Assembly (NCBI GenBank): GCA_041397845.1
Contig: JAWKVW010000009.1
Coordinates: 1 to 64,000 of the forward strand
DNA length: 64,000 bases
DNA from: JAKPQE01 sp041397845
GTDB lineage: Bacteria; Pseudomonadota; Alphaproteobacteria; Rhizobiales; JAKPQE01
Reading direction: 5' to 3'
Under the pieces are notes generated by a model. It had not been told where the DNA came from and made no database searches. It saw only the letters and a program-made list of their open reading frames with translations. A program made the translations under genes and the position numbers. How positions within the stretch are numbered: the first letter of the stretch is position 1; the number at the start of each line of letters is the position of its first letter. Shown piece by piece: positions 42,078-51,755 of the stretch.

Positions 42078-45065
42078 CTAATGGGCCTCGTCCCAGTTGT
42101 CGGCGGCGCGGGCGTCGACCTTGAGGGCGACTGCGAGCTGCAGGGCCGGCTCCGGGGCCTCCTCCATGACCCTGACGACGAGCGGCAGGGTCTTGTCGAC
42201 TTCCGATTCCGGCGCCTCGAAGATCAGTTCGTCGTGCACCTGCAGCAGCATGCGCGCGGCAAGGCCGGCCTTTTCGAGGGCGGCTTCCATGCGGATCATG
42301 GCGCGGCGGATGATATCGGCGGCCGAGCCCTGGATCGGGGCGTTGATGGCGGCGCGCTCGAGGAAGGCGCGCATGTTCGGGTTCTTTGTGTTGATTTCCG
42401 GATAGTGGACGCGCCGGCCGTAGATGGTCTCGACATAGCCGTTGGCGCGGGCCTTGCGCTTGGTGTCTTCCATGTAGTCGCGGATGCCGGGGAAGCGCTC
42501 GAAGTACTTCTCGATATAGGCGCGCGCTTCCTCGCGCGAGATGGAGAGCTGGGCGGCAAGGCCGAAGGCGGAAATGCCGTAGATGATGCCGAAATTGATC
42601 GCCTTGGCGCGGCGGCGGACCATCGGGTCCATGCCCTCGATCGGCGTGTTGAACATTTCCGAGGCGGTCATGGCGTGAATGTCGAGGCCGTCGGCGAAGG
42701 CCTCGCGAAGCTGCGGAATGTCGGCGATATGGGCAAGGACGCGCAGCTCGATCTGGCTGTAGTCGGCCGAGATCAGCTTCATGCCGGGCTCGGCGACAAA
42801 GGCCGTGCGGATCTTGCGGCCGGCCTCGGTTCGCACCGGAATGTTCTGCAGGTTCGGCTCCGACGAGGAAAGCCGGCCGGTGGTGGTCGAGGCGAGGGAA
42901 TAGGAGGTGTGGACGCGACGGGTCTCGGCGTTCACATAGCCGGGAATGGCGTCGGTATAGGTCGATTTCAGCTTCGACATCTGGCGCCAGTCGAGGACGC
43001 GGGCCGGCAGGTCGTGACCCTCGGCAGCGAGCGTCTCGAGAACGTCGGCGCCGGTGCCCCAGGCGCCGGTCTTGGTCTTCTTGCCGCCGGGCAGGCTGAA
43101 CTTGTCGAAGAGGATTTCGCCGAGCTGCTTGGGCGAGGCGATGTTGAAGGTCTCGCCGGCAAGCTCGTGGATCTCGGCCTCGAGCGCGGCCATGCCTTGT
43201 GCGAATTCGCCGGACAGGCGCGACAGGATCTGGCGGTCGACCTGGATGCCGCGCCGCTCCATGCGGGCGAGCACCGGCACCAGCGGGCGCTCCAGCGTTT
43301 CATAGACGGTATCGAGCCGTTCGGCGACGAGGCGCGGCTTCAGGGCGCGCCAGAGGCGCAGCGTGACGTCGGCGTCCTCGGCGGCGTATTCGGTCGCCTT
43401 GTCGAGGGGGACGCGGTCGAAGGTGACCTGCGCCTTGCCGGTGCCGGCGACCTCCTTGAAGGAGATCGGCTTGTGGCCGAGCCAGCGCTCGGAGAGCTCG
43501 TCCATGCCGTTGCCGCCGCGGCCGGCGTCGAGCACATAGGAAATCAGCATGGTGTCGTCGAACGGGGCGATCTCGATGCCGTAGCGCGACAACAGCAGCC
43601 AGTCGTATTTGAGGTTCTGGCCGACCTTCAGCACGGCGCGGTTTTCAAGCAGCGGCTTCAGCGCGGCAATGGCTTCGGCAAGACCGATCTGGCCGGCGAC
43701 GGGACCGCCGCCGAGAAGGTCGTCGGCGCCTTCGCGATGGCCGAGCGGCACGTAGCAGGCCCGGCCCGGCGCGGTCGCGAGGCTGAAGCCGACGAGGTCG
43801 GCGCTCATGGCGTCAAGCGAGGTCGTCTCGGTGTCGACGGCGACGACGCCAATCCGGGTGGCTTCGACAATCCACTCGTCAAGCCGGGCAAGGCTCGTGA
43901 CCGTTTCGTAGCGGCTCGTGTCGATGCTGCCGGCGGTCGCCTCGTCCTTGCGGCGCTCGACCAGCATCGCCGGGGCGAGGGCGCCCTCCGGCACGGGCGC
44001 GCCGGCAGTGCTCGCGGCGACGGGCCTGCCCGCCGCTGCCTGCTCCGTTGTGGCCTTTTCCGGCGCGGCGGGGGCCGGGTCGGCGGCCGGGCCGCCATAG
44101 CCGTCGACGCGGATATCGGCAGGCGCGATCGCCGCCGGGTCGAGATTGCTTGCCTCGGCGATACGGCGGGTGAGCGTGTTGAATTCGAGCGCCTTCAGGA
44201 AGGCGACGAGGGTTTCGCCATTGACCGGACAGATGCCGAAATCTTCCGGATCGACCTCGACCGGGGCGTCCGTGTCGAGCTCGACGAGGCGGCGGGAGAT
44301 GCGCGCCTGATCGGCGAATTCGATGAGGTTCTGGCGGCGCCTGGGCTGCTTGATCTCGCCGGCGCGGGCGAGCAGGCTTTCAAGGTCGCCATATTCGCCG
44401 ATGAGCTGGGCGGCGGTCTTGACACCGATGCCGGGAACGCCGGGGACATTGTCGACCGGATCGCCGGCAAGCGCCTGCACGTCGATGACCTTCTCGGGCG
44501 GCACGCCGAACTTCTCGACAACCTCGTCCGGGCCGATACGGCGGTCCTTCATGGTGTCGAAAAGCGAGACCGTCGGGCCGACGAGCTGCATCAGGTCCTT
44601 GTCCGACGAGATCACGGTGACCTCGGCGCCGGCCGCCGTGGCGATGCGGGTATAGGTGGCGATGAGATCGTCGGCCTCGTAGCCGACAAGCTCGACCGAG
44701 GGCAGGCCGAAGGCAACGACCGCCTTGCGGATGAGCGCGAACTGGGGCACCAGGTCTTCCGGCGGGGCGGGCCGGTTGGCCTTGTAATCCTTGTAGATTT
44801 CGTTGCGGAACGTGTCGCCCTTGGCATCGAAGATGACGGCGAAATGGGTCGGCTCGTCGCCCTCCGCCGGGGTCAGGCCCTCGCGCAGGAGCTTCCAGAG
44901 CATGTTGCAGAAGCCGGCGACGGCGCCGACGGGCAGGCCGTCGGACTTGCGCGTCAGCGGCGGCAGGGCGTGATAGGCGCGGAAGATGTACCCCGAGCCG
45001 TCGACCAGGAAGAGGTGGTCGCCGGCCTTCAGGGGGCGCTTTTCGGGGGCGGGGGCGTTTGTCAT
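42078..45065 (-). CDS. polA: DNA polymerase I
   Basis: A 995-residue repair and primer-removal polymerase. The N-terminal 5'-3' exonuclease (about residues 15-300) has HLFLVDGSGYIFRAYHALPP and GIGVKTAAQLIGEYG. An Ala/Pro-rich linker follows. The 3'-5' exonuclease keeps its DxE motif (VAVDTETTSLDA, about residue 405), so proofreading is probably active. The polymerase domain has motif A in LISADYSQIELRVLAHI, motif B in RRRAKAINFGIIYGISAFG and motif C in LLQVHDELIFEAPE. The start MTNAPAPEKRPLK was chosen because upstream codons are non-conserved and overlap the divergent transglycosylase. Confidence 0.96.
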   Translation of the reverse strand: MTNAPAPEKRPLKAGDHLFLVDGSGYIFRAYHALPPLTRKSDGLPVGAVAGFCNMLWKLLREGLTPAEGDEPTHFAVIFDAKGDTFRNEIYKDYKANRPAPPEDLVPQFALIRKAVVAFGLPSVELVGYEADDLIATYTRIATAAGAEVTVISSDKDLMQLVGPTVSLFDTMKDRRIGPDEVVEKFGVPPEKVIDVQALAGDPVDNVPGVPGIGVKTAAQLIGEYGDLESLLARAGEIKQPRRRQNLIEFADQARISRRLVELDTDAPVEVDPEDFGICPVNGETLVAFLKALEFNTLTRRIAEASNLDPAAIAPADIRVDGYGGPAADPAPAAPEKATTEQAAAGRPVAASTAGAPVPEGALAPAMLVERRKDEATAGSIDTSRYETVTSLARLDEWIVEATRIGVVAVDTETTSLDAMSADLVGFSLATAPGRACYVPLGHREGADDLLGGGPVAGQIGLAEAIAALKPLLENRAVLKVGQNLKYDWLLLSRYGIEIAPFDDTMLISYVLDAGRGGNGMDELSERWLGHKPISFKEVAGTGKAQVTFDRVPLDKATEYAAEDADVTLRLWRALKPRLVAERLDTVYETLERPLVPVLARMERRGIQVDRQILSRLSGEFAQGMAALEAEIHELAGETFNIASPKQLGEILFDKFSLPGGKKTKTGAWGTGADVLETLAAEGHDLPARVLDWRQMSKLKSTYTDAIPGYVNAETRRVHTSYSLASTTTGRLSSSEPNLQNIPVRTEAGRKIRTAFVAEPGMKLISADYSQIELRVLAHIADIPQLREAFADGLDIHAMTASEMFNTPIEGMDPMVRRRAKAINFGIIYGISAFGLAAQLSISREEARAYIEKYFERFPGIRDYMEDTKRKARANGYVETIYGRRVHYPEINTKNPNMRAFLERAAINAPIQGSAADIIRRAMIRMEAALEKAGLAARMLLQVHDELIFEAPESEVDKTLPLVVRVMEEAPEPALQLAVALKVDARAADNWDEAH

Positions 45066-45180
45066 CGGCGGACTATGGCACGGACGGGCGGCGGCGGCGA
45101 CCCGGCAGGCGGCCGGCCGGCGGGCTGCCCACAACATGATATGGTCGCGGCACGGGAGAGGCGAATCGCTGGACGGAGCC

Positions 45181-46469
45181 ATGCGGGAACCAATCGACTT
45201 GCTACCTGCGCGACCGGGCCTTGCGGCGGCTTTCGCTGCTCTCGCCCCGATGCTGGTGATGCTGCTGGCAGCACTCATGGCACAGCCGGCGCTGGCCCTC
45301 GACAAGGCGGGCGTCGAGCGGCAGTTCCACGCCTGGATCGAGAGCGACGTCTGGCCGGCGGCGAAGAAGGCCGGCATTTCGCGCGCCACCTTCGCGGTCA
45401 TGGACGGAACGCAACTCGACTGGTCGCTGCCCGATCTCGTGCCGCCGGGGACAAAGCAGCCGGCGAGCGACATGCGGCAGTCGGAATTCGGCAGTCCGGG
45501 GCGCTATTTCGACGAGAAAAAGCTGGCGCCGCTGATCAGCCTCGGGCGCGAGCGCCTTGCCAAATACAAGGACACGCTGGCGGCGGTGGAGAAGCGGTTC
45601 GGCGTGCCGGGGCCGATCGTCGTTGCCATCTGGGGCCGGGAATCAGGCTTTGGCCGGGTCAAGCTGCCGAACGAGGCGATCCGGTCGCTGGCGACGCTTG
45701 CCTTCATGGGGGCGCGGCGCGAGGATTTCTTCGCCGAGCTGATCGCGGCGCTGAAAATCCTCGAGGCTGACCACATCACCGCCGACCGGCTGCATTCCTC
45801 CTGGGCCGGGGCGCTTGGCCAGCCGCAGTTCCTGCCCTCGAAATTCCTTGCCCATGCCATCGACTTCGACGGCGACGGGCGGCGTGACATCTGGGATTCG
45901 GTTCCCGATACGCTCGGCTCGATCGGCAACTACCCGGGTGGCAAAAGCACGGCTGGCAGGCGGGCCGCGACTGGGGTTTCGAGGCGGATGTGCCGGCGGC
46001 GGTTTCCTGCGCGCTCGAGGGGCCGGACAAGGGCCAGCCGATCGCGACCTGGGAAAAGGCCGGCGTTGCCCGCGTCGGCGGGCGGGAGTTTCCGGCAAGC
46101 GAGCGCGGACGGCAGGGGTTCCTCCTGATGCCGGCCGGCCGGTTTGGTCCGGCGTTCATCGCGACGGAGAATTTCTACGTGCTGAAGGCCTATAACGAGA
46201 GCGATCTCTACGCGCTCTTCATCGGCCACCTTGCCGACCGGATGCGCGGCGGCAAGCCGTTCGCCGGGACCTGGGGCGAGGTCGACAAGCTCAACCGGCT
46301 GGCGGTGCGCCAGATGCAGGAACGGCTGGAAAAGCGCGGCGTCGACGTCGGCGGCGCCGACGGGCTCGTCGGTTTTCGCACCCGCGTCGCGGTCGGCGTC
46401 TGGCAGGCCGACAACGGCCTTTCGCCGACCTGCTATCCAGATTCAAGGCTGGTCGGCAAGGTGCGGTAA
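45181..46469 (+). CDS. MltB-type lytic murein transglycosylase with PG-binding domain, frame interrupted once
   Basis: A secreted peptidoglycan lyase of about 430 residues. Signal segment AALAPMLVMLLAALMAQPALA; the transglycosylase domain includes VVAIWGRESGFGRVKL with the catalytic Glu, LATLAFMGARREDFFAELI and SSWAGALGQPQFLPSKFL. The frame breaks near 45943-45946 in AAAA, after DTLGSIGNYPGGK; the rest (HGWQAGRDWGFEADVP, LLMPAGRFGPAFIATENFYV, and a C-terminal peptidoglycan-binding domain with LAVRQMQERLEKRGVDVGGA) continues in another frame. Adding one A restores it, a typical homopolymer error. It belongs to the family annotated as lytic transglycosylase, DUF1402/MltB-like. It precedes the glycan export cluster. 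Confidence 0.85.
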
Positions 46470-46573
46470 TCACGCGACTTTTTTCCCGGCGCCACGATTG
46501 CTATGAAGGACCGAGGGCGGGGCCGGCAAAGGCTGGCGGGAGAACCGGCATTCGGCTGCCTTCGCCGTGGAAC

Positions 46574-47428
46574 ATGGCAGTGGACGGGATCAGGCAGATG
46601 GCGGAACGGGAGGTCATGCGGGCGATTTTCGATCGCTCCTTCCTCGGGTCATTGGTCAGCCGGCGCGAGTTGCTGGCGCGCCTGACACGCCGGGACATCG
46701 AGAGCCGGTTCCGCGGCTCGCGGCTCGGCATGTACTGGGCGCTGGTGTCGCCGGTCGTCATCCTGTCGATCTACACGGTGGCGTTCAGCGCCATCATCCA
46801 GCCGCGCTGGCAGGCTTCGGTCGATCACAAGACCGACGTCGCACTGATCTATTTTTCCGGCCTCGTGCTGTTCGACTTCTTCATCGAGTGCCTGAACCGC
46901 TCGTCGAACCTGATGCATGACCACCGCTTCTACATCAAGCGCATGGTCTTTCCGGTCGATATCCTCGCCTATGTGGTGGTGTTCGGGGCGGCCTTCCGGC
47001 TGGTCATCGGCGTTTTCCTGCTGCTCCTGCTCTACGTCGCGACGCATGGGTCGCTGCCGCTCGAATTCCTGCTCCTGCCGATCCCGCTGGCGTTCCTGGC
47101 GCTCTTTGCCCTCGGCATCATCTGGTTCGTGTCGGCAATCGGCGCCTATGCCAAGGATGTCGGTCTTCTCATCGGCGCGCTGGCGCCGGTGCTGATGTTC
47201 ATCAGCCCGGTGTTTTTTCCCTCGACGATGATCCCGGCGACCTGGCGGGCGGTGCTCTACATCAATCCGCTGACCGTACCGATCGAGTGGGTGCGGGCGG
47301 TGCTGTTCCATTTCGAGCGGCCGTCGGTGCTGGCGCTCGTCGTCTACGCGCTTCTTTCGGTGCTTGTCGCCCATCTCGGCTTCCGGGTTTTCCAGCGGCT
47401 GCGGGGCGAGTTCGCCGACCTGCTCTGA
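46574..47428 (+). CDS. wzm: ABC-2 glycan export permease (Wzm-like)
   Basis: A 284-residue inner-membrane protein with six predicted helices, of the family that exports O-antigen, capsule or teichoic acid (Wzm/KpsM/RkpT). The N-terminal amphipathic segment LLARLTRRDIESRFRGSRLGM-type precedes the first helix (SPVVILSIYTVAFSAII); FIECLNRSSNLMHDHRFYIK and the typical C-terminal NPLTVPIEWVRAVL are family features. Its ATPase partner is not adjacent but 2.2 kb downstream, beyond a glycosyltransferase and an opposed dehydrogenase. The gene starts the surface-glycan locus. Confidence 0.9.
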   Translation: MAVDGIRQMAEREVMRAIFDRSFLGSLVSRRELLARLTRRDIESRFRGSRLGMYWALVSPVVILSIYTVAFSAIIQPRWQASVDHKTDVALIYFSGLVLFDFFIECLNRSSNLMHDHRFYIKRMVFPVDILAYVVVFGAAFRLVIGVFLLLLLYVATHGSLPLEFLLLPIPLAFLALFALGIIWFVSAIGAYAKDVGLLIGALAPVLMFISPVFFPSTMIPATWRAVLYINPLTVPIEWVRAVLFHFERPSVLALVVYALLSVLVAHLGFRVFQRLRGEFADLL

Positions 47429-47440
47429 CCGGGGGCGCGT

Positions 47441-48568
47441 GTGGCTGCCATCGAAGTCCTCGCCGCGATCATCCTTGTCGTCGCCCTTGCGGTGCGGATC
47501 GGTTCGCTCGTCATCGCCGCGGCGCAGCCGGCTTTGGCGCGGCGGCGGGCGCGGCGCGACGGCCGGCCGGGCGTTTCGGTGCTCGTGCCGGTGAAGATCG
47601 TCGATGCGGCGTTCGAGCAGGCGCTCGTCTCGCTTGTCGGGCAGGATTATCCGGATTTCGAAATCGTCATCTGCGGCGATGCGGCCTCGGAAGCGGCGTT
47701 CGCGGCGGCGCGGGCGATCGTTGGCGCCACGCCGCCAGTGCCGGTTTCCTTCGCGCTCGCGACCCGCAGCGTTGGCCCCAATCCGAAGATCACCAACCTT
47801 GCCGCCGGCGTCGCGGTCGCCAGCCGGGAGCTGCTGCTCATCAAGGATTCCAACATCGTGATGGAGCCGGACGGGCTGTCGCGGCTGGTTGAAGCACTGG
47901 CCGAGGGCGTCGGCCTTGTCTGCGCGATCCCGGTGGCGGAAGCAGCAGACGGTTTTGCCTCGCAGATCGAGCAGTCGGTGATGAACGGCCATGCCGCGCC
48001 GCTGGTCCTTGCCGGTTCGGCGCTCGGGCTCGACATCGGCTATGGCAAGGTGATGCTGGTGCGGCGCCCGGACTTCGATGCGATCGATGGCATCCGGGTG
48101 ATGGCGCCGCATTTCGGCGACGACCATGCGCTCGCCATGGCGCTGAGGTCCCGCGGTCTGCGGACCGCGTTCACCGGCGCGCCGGTGTGGCAACCGCTCG
48201 GGCGACGGCGGATCGCCGATGTCGCGGACCGGCAGTTGCGCTGGATGGTCATTCGGCGCGACCAGGCCTTTGCCGCCTTCCTCACCGAGCCGCTTTCAAC
48301 GGCAAGCTTCGCGGTGCTTGCGGCAGTGCTCGCGGTGCCGGTCATCGGGATTGGCGGGCCAGCGCTCGCCGGGCTCGTGGCGCTGGTCTGGATCGTCACC
48401 GAGATGCTGTTCCTCGCCGCGCGCGGCTGGGGCGTGCCGACTGCGACGCCGGCGGCGATCGTTGCCCGCGAGGCGCTGGTGCTCGCCCTCTGGGTCCGGG
48501 CCTGGTTTGCCCGCAAGGTCACATGGCGCGGGGCGTCGTTCGAAGTCGGCGGCGGCGAGGGCGCCTAA
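47441..48568 (+). CDS. GT21-like glycosyltransferase (ceramide glucosyltransferase/HpnI type)
   Basis: A 375-residue inner-membrane glycosyltransferase. One N-terminal helix (VLAAIILVVALAVRIGSLVI) anchors a cytoplasmic GT2-fold domain with VSVLVPVKIVD, a D-x-D-like site LIKDSNIVM after PNPKITNLAAG, a later DDH and the (Q/R)xxRW motif as RQLRW. C-terminal hydrophobic segments (AVLAAVLAVPVIGIGGPALA, LVALVWIVTEMLFLAARGW) complete it. This motif set is that of ceramide glucosyltransferase and hopanoid glucosyltransferase-like enzymes, so the acceptor is probably a lipid. GTG start 12 bases after wzm. Confidence 0.82.
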   Translation: MAAIEVLAAIILVVALAVRIGSLVIAAAQPALARRRARRDGRPGVSVLVPVKIVDAAFEQALVSLVGQDYPDFEIVICGDAASEAAFAAARAIVGATPPVPVSFALATRSVGPNPKITNLAAGVAVASRELLLIKDSNIVMEPDGLSRLVEALAEGVGLVCAIPVAEAADGFASQIEQSVMNGHAAPLVLAGSALGLDIGYGKVMLVRRPDFDAIDGIRVMAPHFGDDHALAMALRSRGLRTAFTGAPVWQPLGRRRIADVADRQLRWMVIRRDQAFAAFLTEPLSTASFAVLAAVLAVPVIGIGGPALAGLVALVWIVTEMLFLAARGWGVPTATPAAIVAREALVLALWVRAWFARKVTWRGASFEVGGGEGA

Positions 48569-48570
48569 TC

Positions 48571-49404
48571 TCAGGCCTTGCCGCCGGGGCGGCCGATCCA
48601 TTCGACGACCCGGTCGGTCGTTTCGGTGATCTCGACCTCGATGCCGGCCATGACGCGGTCGACGATGCGGCGCGGCAGATAGCGCAGGAGCGCCGTCGCA
48701 AAGACGATGATGCGCGGGAAGGCGACGACGGCGCGGCCCCGGTCAAGGCCGCGACGGATGATCCGGGCGGCGCGCTCCGGCGGCATGGCGAAGGGCTTGG
48801 GGCATTCGAGATCGGCATTGAGCGGCGTCGTGACAAAGCCCGGGACGATCAGCGTCACGCCGACGCCGAAGCGGGCAAGGCTGCCGCGCATCGAATCGGC
48901 CCAGGCGTGCACGGCCGATTTCGCCGCGCAATAGGCCGGCGAATAGAGCATGCCCTTCAGGCCCGAGATCGAGCCGACGACGGCAATGCGGCCGGCCCGG
49001 CGGCGGGACATCGGCTCGAGCAAAGGCTCGACGGTGTTGAGGACGCCGACGAGATTGACGGCGAGGAGGGCGCGGACCGCCTCGGGCGTCTCGAACGGAC
49101 GATCGCGGCCGATGCCGCCGGTGACGCCGGCATTGGCGATGGCGAGGTCGATCGGGGTCTCGCGATCGATGGCGGTGATGAAACCGGCAAGTGCGAGGCG
49201 GTCGCGCACGTCGATGGCGCCGATCGTTACCGTCGCGCCTTTCTGCCGGGCGGCGGTGGCGACCTCTTCAAGGCGATCGGCGTTGCGGCCGATGAGGACA
49301 AGGTGGCGACCGGGTGCGGCGTATTCGAGGGCCAATGCCCGGCCGATGCCGCTCGAGGCGCCGGTGATGAGAACCGAGGCGGGACGTGGCGGGGTTCTGG
49401 ACAT
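48571..49404 (-). CDS. Short-chain dehydrogenase/reductase (RkpH-like?)
   Basis: A 277-residue NAD(P)-dependent oxidoreductase. Cofactor motif TGxxxGIG in ASVLITGASSGIGRALALEY, NAG in IANAGVTGG, catalytic Ser in VVGSISGLKG and YxxxK in AYCAAKSAVHAWADS. The C-terminal 60 residues include a hydrophobic stretch (IIVFATALLRYLP), suggesting membrane contact as in ketosphinganine- or lipid-acting SDRs. It lies between two export genes but on the opposite strand. Together with the oxoamine synthase it resembles the RkpG/RkpH pair of rhizobial capsule synthesis; the substrate is not known. Confidence 0.82.
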   Translation of the reverse strand: MSRTPPRPASVLITGASSGIGRALALEYAAPGRHLVLIGRNADRLEEVATAARQKGATVTIGAIDVRDRLALAGFITAIDRETPIDLAIANAGVTGGIGRDRPFETPEAVRALLAVNLVGVLNTVEPLLEPMSRRRAGRIAVVGSISGLKGMLYSPAYCAAKSAVHAWADSMRGSLARFGVGVTLIVPGFVTTPLNADLECPKPFAMPPERAARIIRRGLDRGRAVVAFPRIIVFATALLRYLPRRIVDRVMAGIEVEITETTDRVVEWIGRPGGKA

Positions 49405-49608
49405 GGGCTTTCAGCGGCTCCGGGTTCGGCAAACGGCAGGCGAAATCGCGCAGACGCTTTCCAACGCACCATCGGAACGCCGGCGCGGCGCGGGTGCGGC
49501 GGGACGTCCGGCGTCAACGATCATTGCCATTGGTTTATAGACGGAACCGGGACGAGTGGCTAAACCTCTGTGCGAACGGGAAAACAAAACGCCGGCGCCT
49601 GTCATCGC

Positions 49609-50346
49609 ATGAGCGAAGAATACGTCATCGAGGCCGAAAACCTCTCCAAGAGGTTCGACACGCGGTGGAATCGCGGCGGGGCGCGGCTGCTCGGCCATAT
49701 CACCGGGCGCGAGCCGCCGGACGAGCATGTCTTCACCGTCTTTTCCGGCGTCAGCTTCAAGGTGCGCAAGGGCGAGTCTGTCGGCATTCTCGGCGTCAAC
49801 GGCGCCGGCAAGTCGACGCTGCTGCAGGTCGTTGCCGGGGTGATGGTGCCGACCAGCGGGCGGGTTTCGGTCAAGGGGCGCGTCTCGGCCCTGCTCGAGC
49901 TCGGCGCCGGCTTCAATCCGGAATTCAGCGGCCGGGAAAACATCTTCCTCAATGCCTCCATTCTCGGCTTTTCCAATGCCGAGATCGAGCGGCTGCTGCC
50001 GTCGATCCTCGCCTTCGCGGCGGTCGAGGACCAGTTCATCGACCGGCCGGTGAAGACCTATTCGAGCGGCATGTATGTGCGTCTCGCCTTCTCGGTGGCG
50101 ATCCATGTCAGTCCGGACGTGCTCATCGTCGACGAGGCGCTGGCCGTCGGCGACCAGTTCTTCCAGAAGAAGTGCTACGCCTTCCTGCAGAACCAGATGG
50201 CGGGCGTGACCAAGCTGTTCGTCACCCACGACGCGGGGGCATTGCGCCTTCTGGCCGACCGGGCGCTCGTCATCGACCGGCATGGCCTCATCTTCGACGG
50301 TGACATCGAAGAGGCGATAGAAATCTACCGCAACGAGCATCCCTGA
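49609..50346 (+). CDS. wzt: ABC glycan exporter ATPase (Wzt-like)
   Basis: A 245-residue nucleotide-binding subunit. Walker A GVNGAGKST in VGILGVNGAGKSTLLQVVAG, signature YSSGMYVRLAFSVAI and Walker B VLIVDEALAVGDQFFQKKC are the Wzt/KpsT/TagH pattern, as is LLELGAGFNPEFSGRENIF. It has no C-terminal glycan-recognition domain, unlike O-antigen Wzt, so it is of the KpsT-like short type. The ATG at 49609 starts MSEEYVIEAENLSKRF. It forms the export pair with the Wzm-like permease. Confidence 0.9.
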   Translation: MSEEYVIEAENLSKRFDTRWNRGGARLLGHITGREPPDEHVFTVFSGVSFKVRKGESVGILGVNGAGKSTLLQVVAGVMVPTSGRVSVKGRVSALLELGAGFNPEFSGRENIFLNASILGFSNAEIERLLPSILAFAAVEDQFIDRPVKTYSSGMYVRLAFSVAIHVSPDVLIVDEALAVGDQFFQKKCYAFLQNQMAGVTKLFVTHDAGALRLLADRALVIDRHGLIFDGDIEEAIEIYRNEHP

Positions 50347-50443
50347 GGCTGGCTACGGCAACAAACGACCGGTGTTTGACAATTTTCCCGCCGCGGCTAC
50401 TGATTGGGGACGCCCGCCGGCAAATTGCGTGTGAGTATTCGAA

Positions 50444-51677
50444 TGGCCGAAGACCTTCATTCCCTTGATGCCTATGCGGCACGGTTGTTCCGGCTCGGCG
50501 GCGGAGCAGCGGTGGCCGGCGGCAGAACCCGTATTTTCTCGCCCTCGACGAGGCGCGGCTGGCGGCCGAGGCGGAAGGGCGGCGGTTCGTCTCCTTTGCC
50601 AATTACGACTATCTCGGCCTGTCGCGCCATCCCGAGGTGGAGCGGGCGGCGGCGGGGGCGCTGGAGCGGTTCGGCACCGGGGCGCTCGCCTCGCGCATCG
50701 TCGGCGGCGAGCGGTCGATCCATCGCGAATTCGAGCGGGCGCTCGCCGGCTTCTGCGGCAGCGAGGACGCGCTGACGCTGGTCAGCGGCTTTCTCACCAA
50801 CGCGTCGCTGATCAGCCACATCATGGGGCCGAACGACTGCATCGTCATCGACGAGCTGTCGCATGCCTCGATCGTCAACGGCACGAAATGCGGCCGGGCG
50901 ACGACCTACAAGTTCCGGCACAACGATCTCGATCATCTCGACCACGTACTGGCGGCGCAGCGCGGCGGCCATGGCCACTGCCTGATCGTCGTCGAGGGCC
51001 TTTACAGCATGGATGGCGACGTGCCGGACCTGACACGGCTCCTTGAAATCAAGGACCGTCACAAGGCCTGGCTGCTCATCGACGAGGCGCATTCGCATGG
51101 CGTGCTCGGCGCCGGCGGGCGCGGCATCGCCGAGCATTTCGGCGAAGATCCGGCGCGGATCGACCTTGTCGTCGGCACGCTGTCGAAGACCTTCGTTTCA
51201 TGCGGCGGCTTCATCGGCGCGGCGAAGTCGGTCATCGACCTCTTGCGGTTCTCGTTGCCCGGCTTCGTCTTCAGCGTCGGCATGCCGCCGATGGTGACGG
51301 CATCGGCCATGAAGGCGCTCGAGCTGGTCTCGAGGGAGAGCTGGCGGGTCGGCAAGCTTGCCGAGAACACGGCCTATTTCATGGAGCTGGCGCATGCCGC
51401 CGGGCTCGACACCGGGCCGGCGATCGGCCGGGCGGTGGTGCCGATCTTCTTTGCCAGGGCGGCAGAGACGATGATCGCCTCGGAACGGCTTCTCGAGGAA
51501 GGCTTCTATGCGCCGCCGATCGTGCAGATTGGCGTGCCGAAAGACATGCCGCGCATCCGTTTCTTCTTCTCGGCAGCGCACGAAAAGGCGGATATCGCCC
51601 GCGCGGTCGACATTCTCGCGGGCGTTGCGACCGAGCTTGGCGCGGTGCGGCCGCGCACGACCGAGCCGGCCGATTAA
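50444..51677 (+). CDS. Alpha-oxoamine synthase (AONS/RkpG-like), frame interrupted once
   Basis: A PLP enzyme of about 411 residues that condenses an acyl thioester with an amino acid, releasing CO2. The ATG frame gives MAEDLHSLDAYAARLFRL; after a break between 50490 and 50523 (one extra base) another frame continues with NPYFLALDEARLAAEA, FVSFANYDYLGLSRHPEVE, GTGALASRIVGGERSIH, VIDELSHASIVNG, WLLIDEAHSHGVLGAGGRG and the PLP Lys in GTLSKTFVSCGGF. In this glycan locus the best-known counterpart is RkpG of Sinorhizobium meliloti capsule synthesis. Serine palmitoyltransferase and CqsA/LqsA-type aminoketone synthases are alternatives within the same fold. BioF proper is unlikely, as no other biotin gene is near. 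Confidence 0.8.
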
Positions 51678-51755
51678 GGCGGCGGGCCGGGAGGCGGCCC
51701 TGCCGAGAGTTGCGTAGAGCCCGCCCGGCATCGGGGCGGGCGGAGGACAGGACGG

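Noticed and set aside
42081..45770. 1229-codon open frame on the plus strand opposite polA
   Set aside because: It mirrors polA in codon phase and has no recognisable domain; long antisense frames are expected in GC-rich DNA where stop codons are rare.
50444..51677. BioF (biotin synthesis) for the oxoamine synthase
   Set aside because: No biotin genes nearby and the context is glycan export; kept as an alternative only.
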